In this document: piece by piece, positions 8,782-17,560 of the stretch | Numbering within the stretch: position 1 is the first letter of the stretch | Layout: each line of letters starts with the position of its first letter | Origin: Brachyspira hampsonii | GTDB taxonomy: Bacteria > Spirochaetota > Brachyspiria > Brachyspirales > Brachyspiraceae | Reading direction: 5' to 3' | NCBI RefSeq assembly: GCF_002214805.1 | Contig: NZ_CP019914.1 | Location: forward strand, 310,001-374,000 | DNA length: 64,000 nucleotides | The notes under the pieces: model-generated | What the model was told of the DNA's origin: nothing | What the model saw: only the letters and a program-made list of their open reading frames with translations | Database searches by the model: none | Made by a program: the position numbers and the translations under genes

Positions 8782-9951
8782 TTATATAAAGTCAATAAAC
8801 ATAAATATAATAAAAAAGATTATATATATATAATTGTATAAAAATATGAATTTTATGTACTTTTTCATAATAGAAACTAATATATTATATAAACAATTTA
8901 TAATAAATGCTATATTTAACATAATAAAATAACTGTACAAAAATTTATTGTAAACTATATATAATAAAAATAATGAAAATATAATTCCAAATGCATTTGA
9001 AATTATATATATATAATATTCTAATTTGTTATGTTCTTTATCTATTCTGAACAAAAAAATATTAAACATAAAAAATATCATAAATAAAAAATATGATAAT
9101 AATAAAAACTTAAAATAATTATTATTAATGAAATCGTATTTAAAAGTTAATACTATAATTAAAATTGATGATGCGGATATAAAAGGTGTAATAACTCTTG
9201 AAACACTTATAGACAATTTGGTATTAAGCATTTTATTATACAGAATATACGAAAAATAAATTACACAAGAATTTAATACTGCAAAAATAGATAAAATCAT
9301 TTTCAAATTTTTCATATCATTTCTTATTAAAAATCTAAAAATTCTCTTAGCATCTATTCTATCATTGAAATATAATACTGCCGCTATAGAAAATATTATT
9401 AATAAAATTATAAATAGTATTAATAAACTCCATATTATAATCTCAGCAATCATAGTATAAAAATCATATAAATCAGAAAATTTTTTTATGTCGTATCTGA
9501 TAAATGATAAACCGGCAATAAAAAGCATAATTAAATTCGCTGATATAATATTTATTATTAGATTAATAAACAAGTATAAATTTTGAAACGGAGTAATTAA
9601 TATCTCATAACGAAGTTTATATAAATAAAAAGCCGTTAAAAAAATAAGAATAAAAGAGATTAATATAGCTCTAACACTAATAGGATTAAGCACAAAAAGA
9701 AATAAAAATATAAAAAATGATAAAGGAATTAAAAAAGAAAAGAATATCCTTATATTGTAAATAAAACCTTCTGATGCAATAGTTTCTAATGTTTCTAAAT
9801 TAGTATTAGAATTTAATTGAGGAATATTAATATTTAATATATAAGTAACATATATTGCCGAAATAAGCAGTATAAAAACAACACCTATAACAATATTAAA
9901 ATTCCTAATTATATTTTTATAAGCAGCAGTATTTATATTATCATTATTCAC
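8782..9951 (-). CDS. Polytopic membrane protein of unknown function
   Basis: 389 residues made up mostly of hydrophobic segments (about 9-10 predicted membrane spans), with few charged loops. I recognise no family motif. The start is GTG at 9951, only 2 nt after the stop of the large lipoprotein gene upstream, so the two are very likely translated from one message and may work together in the envelope. Composition is extremely AT-biased (Ile, Phe, Leu, Tyr, Asn), as expected for a membrane protein in this genome. Confidence 0.8.
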   Translation of the reverse strand: MNNDNINTAAYKNIIRNFNIVIGVVFILLISAIYVTYILNINIPQLNSNTNLETLETIASEGFIYNIRIFFSFLIPLSFFIFLFLFVLNPISVRAILISFILIFLTAFYLYKLRYEILITPFQNLYLFINLIINIISANLIMLFIAGLSFIRYDIKKFSDLYDFYTMIAEIIIWSLLILFIILLIIFSIAAVLYFNDRIDAKRIFRFLIRNDMKNLKMILSIFAVLNSCVIYFSYILYNKMLNTKLSISVSRVITPFISASSILIIVLTFKYDFINNNYFKFLLLSYFLFMIFFMFNIFLFRIDKEHNKLEYYIYIISNAFGIIFSLFLLYIVYNKFLYSYFIMLNIAFIINCLYNILVSIMKKYIKFIFLYNYIYIIFFIIFMFIDFI

Positions 9952-9953
9952 TA

Positions 9954-11894
9954 TTATTTATCTATACCCAATATTTTCATCATTTCACTTTCTATCTCTA
10001 ATACATCTCCGTACTTATCCTGAATCGACTTCATATCTGAGCGTCTTTTTTCTAAAAGCTCATCTTGTTTATCTTTATCTAACCCTTGAGCCTCTTTATA
10101 ATATCCATAGCTTATAAGTTTATCTGCCATTCTTAAAGTTTTATCTGATACTATAGCTCTATCAGAATCACTTTCTGCTTTGTACATATCAAAACTAGCA
10201 TCCGTTTTCAAAACTCCGTCAGGAACACCATTAATAATCTTTCCTTTCCAAACCAATCTAGGTTCATACTTATATGTTTTGTATGTAAACTCATATACAT
10301 TTACAACACCATTCTCTGCAAATATATCCTGTGCAGTATTTGCTAATGGATCTATAAGAAGTATTTTATTTTTACCGTCTTCTAAGTACATTCTTTGAAT
10401 ATTATTAAGTCCCTGCTTGCTGCTTCCATTTATAGATTTTCCAATAGTGCTTTCTAAATTCAATTCTAAATCATCTTTTAAAAGCAAAGTATATGAAGCT
10501 ATGCCGCTCCTTTCACCTGAATGTTCATAAGTTCCTCTAACCATTATTTCATCTTTTCCGTCATTGTTTATATCGCATAGGAAAAACTCAGGATTATATA
10601 TTGGAAAAGAGAGTATATCATCTAAATATTCAATATATTTATCTTTGATAAATTTACCATCTAATATGAATTGAGAATTTGAAGCTATATTTTTTAAATC
10701 AGCTGTCTTAATAGCAGATATTTTAGCACTCTCTAATTTTGAATCGTCTCCAAGATGGAAGTTAAATATTTCTCCTATTTCATAATCAGCATATTTAATA
10801 TTATCAATAAACATAGGATTTAAATAATATATACTCTTAAGTTTATTTCCTTTGATTGAATAAATAAATGTATTTTTATTAAACTCTAAAAAATATAAAT
10901 CTGCAAAATCTTCATATTTCTTATCCAAAGAAGGATTATATGTATAATAAAAATTTTCATAATACACAGGAGAAATCATTTTATCCCTGCTTAAAGTTTT
11001 TCCTGTATAAGTTCTAATATACTTGTCTATTATATTTGTATTTACTATATCTTTTGCCGATGTAAAATATGATATATTAGAAGTATTATTATATATCACA
11101 GAAGATAAATTATAATTATTTTCATTATAAATATCCAAGTATCCGGTATCTTTTGATATGTCGCTTAAAAAACCATTTTCATAAGCATCAGCAATCAGTT
11201 TTTCTGCTCCTAAATCAGAAGGTGCTTCTATTATATAATTTATTAATTTCATTTTATTTGAATAGATATTATTTACATTATTGCCCTCTCCTACAATACC
11301 AATCATCATATCTATATTTGTAGCACCCAATTTCTTCCACTCTTTTAAATAACTTTGAATATCATGAAAGTTATATAATGAATCTGCAGCAAAATGTGAT
11401 AAAAATAAAGCTAAATAAATATCAGCATCTTTATTTTTTATGCTAAAAAGAAGTTCTCTAGCCTTTTTCAAAGCTAAATTTTGTTCAACATAATTATATT
11501 CAGATGCATAAGAAAAAACTGAGTTATCATCATGTACACTATCACTATAACGATTATGGTATGTATTTGATATATAATCTATAGCATACTTCTTTATATC
11601 ATTGTCTCCTACAAGTTTTCTATTAAGGAAATCTTTATTTCTATTTATAATATTGCTGTAATTCGGATCCTGATAATAACTAAGCAAAGCATTGCTGAAA
11701 GCTTCTTTATCAACCCTGATTGATTTATAAACATATTTCATATCGAAAAAATCATTGGAATAATTATTACTTTGCAGGCTATTTGTATTTATATCATTAG
11801 TATTTAAATTATTATCCGCATTTTCATTTTTACTGCAGCTTGAAAATATTGATGCATAAATCAATATAGCAATATAAATTATTTTCTTAAACAT
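9954..11894 (-). CDS. Large lipoprotein of unknown function
   Basis: 646 residues from the ATG at 11894, which has GGGGGAATT as ribosome binding site; an in-frame ATG at 11912 lacks one. The N-terminus is a type II signal peptide with lipobox FSSC (lipidated Cys20), followed by an Asn-rich linker and a long alpha/beta body. Near residues 440-470 it carries CDINNDGKDEIMVRG, resembling the calcium-binding D-x-N-D-G loops of FG-GAP or dockerin-like repeats. No catalytic signature is recognised. It is coupled to the membrane protein gene 2 nt downstream. It is probably anchored in the outer or inner membrane facing the periplasm. Confidence 0.8.
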   Translation of the reverse strand: MFKKIIYIAILIYASIFSSCSKNENADNNLNTNDINTNSLQSNNYSNDFFDMKYVYKSIRVDKEAFSNALLSYYQDPNYSNIINRNKDFLNRKLVGDNDIKKYAIDYISNTYHNRYSDSVHDDNSVFSYASEYNYVEQNLALKKARELLFSIKNKDADIYLALFLSHFAADSLYNFHDIQSYLKEWKKLGATNIDMMIGIVGEGNNVNNIYSNKMKLINYIIEAPSDLGAEKLIADAYENGFLSDISKDTGYLDIYNENNYNLSSVIYNNTSNISYFTSAKDIVNTNIIDKYIRTYTGKTLSRDKMISPVYYENFYYTYNPSLDKKYEDFADLYFLEFNKNTFIYSIKGNKLKSIYYLNPMFIDNIKYADYEIGEIFNFHLGDDSKLESAKISAIKTADLKNIASNSQFILDGKFIKDKYIEYLDDILSFPIYNPEFFLCDINNDGKDEIMVRGTYEHSGERSGIASYTLLLKDDLELNLESTIGKSINGSSKQGLNNIQRMYLEDGKNKILLIDPLANTAQDIFAENGVVNVYEFTYKTYKYEPRLVWKGKIINGVPDGVLKTDASFDMYKAESDSDRAIVSDKTLRMADKLISYGYYKEAQGLDKDKQDELLEKRRSDMKSIQDKYGDVLEIESEMMKILGIDK

Positions 11895-12017
11895 AATTCC
11901 CCCATAATCCATTCCAATAAAATATGTTTACTTTTTGTATATTATATATAAAATATCTTTTTTTACAAGCACTATAATTAGTACTACTTTTCATACAAAC
12001 AAAATAAAAAATTCTAA

Positions 12018-12045
12018 TTGACTTTTTATTTTATATTTATACAAT
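12018..12045 (+). promoter_or_regulatory. Predicted promoter for the HAD phosphatase gene
   Basis: TTGACT at 12018-12023, a 16-nt spacer and TACAAT at 12040-12045. It lies in the 300-bp divergent gap 11895-12194, which otherwise holds AT-rich sequence with no recognisable gene. The leader to the start codon would be about 140 nt. Confidence 0.4.
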
Positions 12046-12194
12046 TCATGTGTTAAAATAAATAATAATTATATAAACTAATATTACAAAGTATAAAAAT
12101 AAGTTTAATTAAGAATAAAATTGTCAGAATCATAAAAATTAAATAAATATATATTAATCTGGCAATTAAAAATAAATAAGAGAGAGAGGAATCT

Positions 12195-12965
12195 ATGATT
12201 AGTATAATATCAGATATGGACGGAGTTATATACAGAGGAAATAATTTAATAGAAGGTGCTGAAGATTTTATAAAAATGCTGTTGTATAGGAATGTGCCAT
12301 TTCTATTTTTAACAAACAATGCTGAACAAACTCCAAGAGATTTAAAAAGAAAATTAGAGTCATTGGGTGTAAATGGATTAGATGAAAAACATTTTTTTAC
12401 CGCTGCACAGGCAACAGCTATATTCTTACAAAGACAGCTTGCAAACGGCACTGCTTATGTTATAGGCACAGGCGGACTTGTAAGCGAATTATATAATGTG
12501 GGATATAGTATAAATGATGTTAATCCTGATTATGTAGTAGTTGGTAAAACTAATGCTTTCAATTTTGATATGCTTCAAAAGGCTGTGCATCTTATCAATA
12601 AAGGTGCTAAGTTTATAGGATGCAATCCTGATATAGTAGATCCTGCTCCGAATGGTGAATTGATACCGGCAGTAGGACCTATACTTTCTGCAATAGAAAC
12701 CGCTACAGGTAAAAAACCTTATATAGTAGGTAAGCCAAACCCTATTATGATGTCTATTGCTAAAAATCAAATAAATGCTCATAGTGAAAATACGCTTATG
12801 GTAGGCGACAGAATGGATACGGATATACTTGGCGGACTTGGGGCAGGTATGAAAACTGCTCTTGTACTTTCAGGAGTTACTACAAAAACAATGGCAGAAG
12901 ATTTTCCATACAGACCAAATTATATATTTAATTCAGTAGCTGAAATAGATATAGACAAATTTTAA
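12195..12965 (+). CDS. HAD-superfamily (IIA, NagD-like) phosphatase
   Basis: 256 residues. Motif I SDMDGV places the catalytic aspartates at D7 and D9; motif II is LTNN, motif III is in VGKPNP, and motif IV is MVGDRMDTDILGG. The type IIA cap lies between motifs II and III. Relatives include NagD (nucleotide phosphatase), phosphoglycolate and 4-nitrophenyl phosphatases; the substrate cannot be chosen from the sequence. The ribosome binding site is GAGAGAGGAATCTATG. A terminator hairpin follows, so it is probably transcribed alone. Confidence 0.92.
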   Translation: MISIISDMDGVIYRGNNLIEGAEDFIKMLLYRNVPFLFLTNNAEQTPRDLKRKLESLGVNGLDEKHFFTAAQATAIFLQRQLANGTAYVIGTGGLVSELYNVGYSINDVNPDYVVVGKTNAFNFDMLQKAVHLINKGAKFIGCNPDIVDPAPNGELIPAVGPILSAIETATGKKPYIVGKPNPIMMSIAKNQINAHSENTLMVGDRMDTDILGGLGAGMKTALVLSGVTTKTMAEDFPYRPNYIFNSVAEIDIDKF

Positions 12966-13009
12966 TTTACAAATAATATTTTAGATATATAATAATAATA
13001 GTAGATATT

Positions 13010-13042
13010 AAAGCTGTTTAATTTTATTAGGCAGCTTTTTTA
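13010..13042 (+). terminator. Rho-independent terminator after the HAD phosphatase gene
   Basis: Stem AAAGCTG (13010-13016) / CAGCTTT (13032-13038) followed by a run of T. It lies 45 nt after the stop codon and before the transporter gene at 13081. Confidence 0.75.
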
Positions 13043-13080
13043 TATATTAAAAATTTATTTATATAAAATAGGAATTATAT

Positions 13081-14217
13081 ATGTCTAATTTACTATTTAT
13101 TATAATGACTCTTTTATGGCTTTCATTGTATGTTTATATACCATATCAGGTTACATATTTATCTTCTATTAATATAAATACATCAATGATAGGAATAATT
13201 ATAGGAGTTTACGGTGCTGCACAGATGTTTCTAAAATTTCCTTTCGGACTTCTTAATGATTATATAGGAAAATGTAGGTCGCTCATAATATTAGCAGGAT
13301 TTTTAACTTCGCTTGGAGGACTAATAAGATTATTAAATACAAATCAGTACGGATTTTTAATAGGAGGAACTTTATGCGGAATATCTGCATCCATTTGGAC
13401 TGTATTTATGGTTTTATATGCTTCGTATTTTAATAAAAATGAAGAATACAAAGCTACAAGTAAAGCATTAGTTGCAAGTGTTCTTGGTATGTTTATTGCT
13501 TTCTTAATAGCGGCTATTTTCTATGATAAACTTGGAATGAAATTTATCCTTCTTGTAAGTACTGTATCTGGAGCATTGGTATCATTATTAGGATTATTTT
13601 TAAAAGACAATGAACATAGTAAAAAATTATCAATAAAAGGATTATTATCCGTAATAAAAAATAAAAGATTAATAGTATTCTCTCTGCTTGCTATAGTAAT
13701 GCAGGGAGTACAAATGTCTGCTGTAATTTCTTTTACTTTAAATAGAATAAAGGAATTAGGCGGAACAGATAATAATGTTGGAATGGCATCAATAGTGAGT
13801 ATGTTCTTTGCTATAGTAGGAGCTTTTGTACCAAGCAAAATAAAAAATGAAAATAATATAAGAAAATATATACCTATATCATTTGTAATTATGGCTTTGT
13901 ACTGTATTATAGTTATATCAGTAAATAATGTATTTATTGTAATTGCTTCTCAGATTTTGGGAGGATTTTCTTCAGGAATCCTAGCATCATTACTTACAAG
14001 CGAATCAATAAAAGAAATAGATATTGAAAAGAAATCATCAGCAATGGGATTTTTTCAATCTACATATTCATTTGGTATTTTTATATTTCCTATAATAACA
14101 GGAAAACTAATAGATATATATTCTATAAATATTGCTTATATTGTACTTACTTTAATTTCTTTATTATCAGCTGTAATTTCTATTATCTATTATAGTACAA
14201 ATAAACATGAAAAATAA
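13081..14217 (+). CDS. Major facilitator superfamily transporter
   Basis: 378 residues with about 12 hydrophobic spans. The MFS A-like motif GLLNDYIGKCRSL lies between spans 2 and 3 (residues about 56-68), and a central loop separates the two six-helix halves. The short N-terminus enters the first span directly. It is a proton-coupled or uniport carrier of the inner membrane; the sequence does not show the substrate. It sits 65 nt upstream of a second, unrelated transporter (EamA family), possibly in one transcript. Confidence 0.88.
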   Translation: MSNLLFIIMTLLWLSLYVYIPYQVTYLSSININTSMIGIIIGVYGAAQMFLKFPFGLLNDYIGKCRSLIILAGFLTSLGGLIRLLNTNQYGFLIGGTLCGISASIWTVFMVLYASYFNKNEEYKATSKALVASVLGMFIAFLIAAIFYDKLGMKFILLVSTVSGALVSLLGLFLKDNEHSKKLSIKGLLSVIKNKRLIVFSLLAIVMQGVQMSAVISFTLNRIKELGGTDNNVGMASIVSMFFAIVGAFVPSKIKNENNIRKYIPISFVIMALYCIIVISVNNVFIVIASQILGGFSSGILASLLTSESIKEIDIEKKSSAMGFFQSTYSFGIFIFPIITGKLIDIYSINIAYIVLTLISLLSAVISIIYYSTNKHEK

Positions 14218-14282
14218 TAAAAAATAATTGCAAAAAATAAAATTTATAATAGTATAATTGCATTAAATTTTATGGATTTTTT

Positions 14283-15200
14283 ATGTCAGAGAATAATAAA
14301 GCAAATAATAATTCAGGTTATATCCTCGCAATACTAGCAGTAATTATATGGAGCGGTAATTTTGTAGCTGCCAGATTTCTTGTACATTTCACCCCCATAG
14401 AAATTTCTTTTTACAGATGGTTAGTAACTTTTATAGTATTAACTCCTTTCTGTATAAAAAAATTGATAAAAAGTATAAAATATATAAAAGGAAGATGGAT
14501 TAAAGTTATAATAATATCCGTACTTGGAATAACAGTATTTAATACTTTTGTATATTTAGCGGCACATACAAGTAATGCTGCCAATATGTCATTACTAGCA
14601 ACATTATCTCCTATTGTAATGGCGATAATAAGCAGAATAATATGGAAAACTAAATTAACTTTAAATCAAAAGTTAGGACTTCTTATAGTCATAATTGGTG
14701 TTGTAATACTAATAACTAAAGGAAGCATAGAAGTTCTTGTGAATCTAAAATTTGCTATTGGGGATTTATATATGCTGTTTGCTGTTATACTATTTGCAGT
14801 TTACACATTAACATTAAAAATAAGACCTAAAGAAGTTTCACAGTCAACATTTTTTTATCTTATGGTAATAATAGGACTTATACCGCTTGCAATAGGAATG
14901 CTGTTTACATATACTTCAAATAATATGCATACTCTTGATATGGAATCTGCCCTAATACTTATATATGTTGGTGTCTTTCCATCAGCTTTGGGATTTATAT
15001 TATGGAATATGGCTGTTGCTAAAATAGGTGCTATAAAGGGAGGTATAATATACGATTCAATACCTTTCTTCTCATCTTTGGAAGCAGTTATATTTTTGCA
15101 TGAAAATATATTAATATCTCAAATAATAGGCGGCATATTAATACTATCAGGTATAATATATAGTTCTATAGGGGATAAAATAAAAAAAGAAAGTAAGTAA
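14283..15200 (+). CDS. EamA/DMT-family permease
   Basis: 305 residues, ten predicted membrane spans in two homologous EamA halves (about 13-145 and 160-295). Typical segments are AVIIWSGNFVAARFLV at the first helix, GVVILITKG at the end of the first half and PFFSSLEAVIFLHE in the second. Family members export amino acids and related metabolites; the substrate is unknown. It follows the MFS gene on the same strand. The gene it converges on (DUF2147 protein, minus strand) ends 36 nt away, with a small hairpin (TAGCT/AGCTA at 15213-15230) between them. Confidence 0.9.
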   Translation: MSENNKANNNSGYILAILAVIIWSGNFVAARFLVHFTPIEISFYRWLVTFIVLTPFCIKKLIKSIKYIKGRWIKVIIISVLGITVFNTFVYLAAHTSNAANMSLLATLSPIVMAIISRIIWKTKLTLNQKLGLLIVIIGVVILITKGSIEVLVNLKFAIGDLYMLFAVILFAVYTLTLKIRPKEVSQSTFFYLMVIIGLIPLAIGMLFTYTSNNMHTLDMESALILIYVGVFPSALGFILWNMAVAKIGAIKGGIIYDSIPFFSSLEAVIFLHENILISQIIGGILILSGIIYSSIGDKIKKESK

Positions 15201-15235
15201 ACCCAATAAAAATAGCTCATACTATAGCTAAAATA

Positions 15236-15745
15236 TTAATTAAGTTTTCTTAATTCAGACCTTTTAAGAGGTTTAAATCTAGATTTTTCAGCATCAGGCA
15301 CCCTAGTCCATTTCATAGATTTGCCTAATATTCCAGCCTTATCTATAGAACCTCTTAAAATAAGTTTTCCTTCTTTATCTATAGACATTTTTCCATTATA
15401 TGTTTTTCCATCATAAGGATTGTATATTTTACCATCATTCCATTCATTCTTATTAAAAGATAATCCCATAATATATACTAAGCCTTTCAATGGTAGTTTT
15501 CTTAATTCAGGATTCGGATTTTTTTCATCTAAACTTTCAGGTCCGTTATATGGTTCTTTATATGCAAAAGAATATCCGTAATATTTTCCATTTTCCTCAT
15601 ATATCTCAACAACAGGAATTCTGCCTAAAGAATCTTTTTCAGCATACCATAATCCCACTACATCATTCGCCTTAACATTCTGAGCATTCAATGATAATAC
15701 TAAAAAAGTAAATACTACTGCAATAAATAAAATTTTTTTCTTCAT
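15236..15745 (-). CDS. DUF2147 secreted protein, copy 1
   Basis: 169 residues with a Sec signal peptide (MKKKILFIAVVFTFLVLSLNA). The mature part is a DUF2147 domain: VVGLWYAEKDSLGR, VVEIYEENGKYYGY, LKGLVYIMGLSF, KIYNPYDGKTYNGKM and a C-terminal KWTRV. DUF2147 is a small beta-rich, probably lipocalin-like fold of unknown function found in exported proteins. A paralogue lies at 16980-17480, with an outer membrane protein gene between. The stop is close to the convergent transporter gene. Confidence 0.88.
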   Translation of the reverse strand: MKKKILFIAVVFTFLVLSLNAQNVKANDVVGLWYAEKDSLGRIPVVEIYEENGKYYGYSFAYKEPYNGPESLDEKNPNPELRKLPLKGLVYIMGLSFNKNEWNDGKIYNPYDGKTYNGKMSIDKEGKLILRGSIDKAGILGKSMKWTRVPDAEKSRFKPLKRSELRKLN

Positions 15746-15828
15746 AATTTACCCTAATCTATTAAACAATATTACTTTATTATAAAACATAAGTTTTTAT
15801 TTTTAGTAAAATATTTATAATTGTTATT

Positions 15829-16722
15829 TTAATAAAATTTCCATTCTATCCCAGCATCAAGATGTATAGTAAATTTATATTGAGCATGCTTCTCAATAAG
15901 CCAAGTACCAATTTTAGTGCTGACAAATGGAGAAAGACTAGGCACACTATTTAATGCTTTCTTATATGAATAAGCGGCAAACAAACCAACCCTATATAAA
16001 TCCTTACTAGAAAGCATTTGTTCTATTGTTGTGTTAATAGCAAAAGACATACCCCATTCTTTCATACTGTATCCCAATTTTATATCATGATTAAAATACA
16101 TATCTTCTGCTTTTACCACTATAGATTCTCTAGCCAAATAAATATAATCATCTTTATCAATTCCAAAAGCTCTTATATAATTTATATAAGGAGTATATAT
16201 TAAAGCTATTAATCCCTCCCCTGCCGATCCTCCTATTGTAATAGTAGGTGCCACTTGAAAATATATAGTATTGCCTCCTACATATTGAGGCTTTTTAGTC
16301 ATAGGATTAAGTCCTGTAAATGGAGGAAGAGCATGATTAAACTCCTTTGTACTTCCATCAACTAATACAGGTTTTCCAGCATCAGCAAGTCCTGCTTCAT
16401 AAGTAAACTTGAATAATACTTTTAATGCTATTAGAGGCTGAAATTCAACATAAGCTGAAGTTCTTGAAAAACTGCTTAACTCCTGTTCTATCCCTGCAAG
16501 AATATATGAATCATTAAAAAAGAAATTATTCATCTCCCTAAATAAAGCCTTTTTATAAAATAATTGCCCTTGATATAAAGCCCCGAAATGATTCCATCTT
16601 CCTAAAAAGTGATTTGAGAAATACCAGCCTTCGTCTGAATATCTTTTAGAATCTGCATTTTCTTGTGCTGATAATGGTATGCTCATAATTATAACAGATA
16701 TTATTATAAATATTTTTTTCAT
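15829..16722 (-). CDS. Outer membrane beta-barrel-like protein
   Basis: 297 residues with a Sec signal peptide (MKKIFIIISVIIMSIPLSA). The mature protein is rich in Tyr, Phe and Gly, with alternating strands and a C-terminal aromatic residue (EWKFY), as in outer membrane barrels that end in a Phe/Tyr strand. It contains GGSAGEGLIALIYTP and repeated aromatic girdle-like residues. I do not recognise a named family. It lies between the two DUF2147 genes on the same strand, which suggests an envelope-related group. Confidence 0.75.
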   Translation of the reverse strand: MKKIFIIISVIIMSIPLSAQENADSKRYSDEGWYFSNHFLGRWNHFGALYQGQLFYKKALFREMNNFFFNDSYILAGIEQELSSFSRTSAYVEFQPLIALKVLFKFTYEAGLADAGKPVLVDGSTKEFNHALPPFTGLNPMTKKPQYVGGNTIYFQVAPTITIGGSAGEGLIALIYTPYINYIRAFGIDKDDYIYLARESIVVKAEDMYFNHDIKLGYSMKEWGMSFAINTTIEQMLSSKDLYRVGLFAAYSYKKALNSVPSLSPFVSTKIGTWLIEKHAQYKFTIHLDAGIEWKFY

Positions 16723-16914
16723 AACTTTCCTTAAATATTATTAAATAAAATTTTATTATTGTATAGTAATTAATTATTATATAATAATTACAATATGCAT
16801 CGATTATAGTAAACATGCTTATAAATATATAAAAAGATTATATATACAAATAATTTAATTCTGCGATTATAAAGATAATATTTTTTGTTTATTATTTTAA
16901 TATATAAAATAAGC

Positions 16915-16941
16915 AGGGTTTTGCCAAATAAACAAAACCCT
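16915..16941 (-). terminator. Terminator hairpin after DUF2147 copy 2
   Basis: Perfect 9-bp stem AGGGTTTTG (16915-16923) / CAAAACCCT (16933-16941). On minus it lies 38 nt beyond the stop of the DUF2147 gene and is followed by a T-rich tract. Confidence 0.65.
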
Positions 16942-16979
16942 AGCAATAAACATAAAAATATAATTAGTGTAAGTATTTA

Positions 16980-17480
16980 TCAATTTAGTTTTCTAAGTTC
17001 GCTTTTGTTCAGCGGTTTGTATTTAGATGCATCGCTGCTTGGTAATTTTTGCCATACTATATTTTTACCAAAAATTCCTGCTCCGTCAGCACTAGCTCTT
17101 ATTTTTATTTCTGTACCATTATCTGATAAAGTTACTTTGGCATGATAAGTTTTACCGTCATCAGGATTGTATATTTTACCATTTTTCCATTCCCCATTAA
17201 CAAACTCTAAATCATATAAATAAACGAGTCCTTTTAAAGGTAAGTTTCTTAACTCTTTTTTTGGATTATTAACATCGTTTACTATATCATTTGAATTTTT
17301 ATAAGCAAATGAATAAGCATAATATTTGTTATTTTCTTTATATATTTCAACAACTGAAACTCTATTTTGAGAATCTGCCTGACTGTACCATAAACCTGTT
17401 ATATCATCAGCATTCTGAGCAAAGGCTAATACATTAAACAAAAATGTAAAAATTAATATTGTAATTATTTTATTTTTCAT
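16980..17480 (-). CDS. DUF2147 secreted protein, copy 2
   Basis: 166 residues with a Sec signal peptide (MKNKIITILIFTFLFNVLAFA). It is collinear with copy 1: ITGLWYSQADSQNR, VVEIYKENNKYYAYSFAYK, LPLKGLVYLYDLEF, KIYNPDDGKTYHAKV and the shared C-terminal LNKSELRKLN. The two probably arose by duplication, and the outer membrane protein gene now sits between them. Function is unknown. The ribosome binding site is AAAAGGAGAATTTAATG. Confidence 0.88.
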   Translation of the reverse strand: MKNKIITILIFTFLFNVLAFAQNADDITGLWYSQADSQNRVSVVEIYKENNKYYAYSFAYKNSNDIVNDVNNPKKELRNLPLKGLVYLYDLEFVNGEWKNGKIYNPDDGKTYHAKVTLSDNGTEIKIRASADGAGIFGKNIVWQKLPSSDASKYKPLNKSELRKLN

Positions 17481-17560
17481 TAAATTCTCCTTTTTTAGTG
17501 ATTTTGGTATAAGTGATAAACTAATATATTAGTCTATCACTTCACTCAAACATATTTTTG

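Noticed and set aside
12053-12451. Open frame of 132 codons on minus, antisense to the HAD phosphatase gene
   Set aside because: It is the shadow of a well-supported gene; no ribosome binding site and no family-like sequence. Similar antisense frames across the window were rejected for the same reason.
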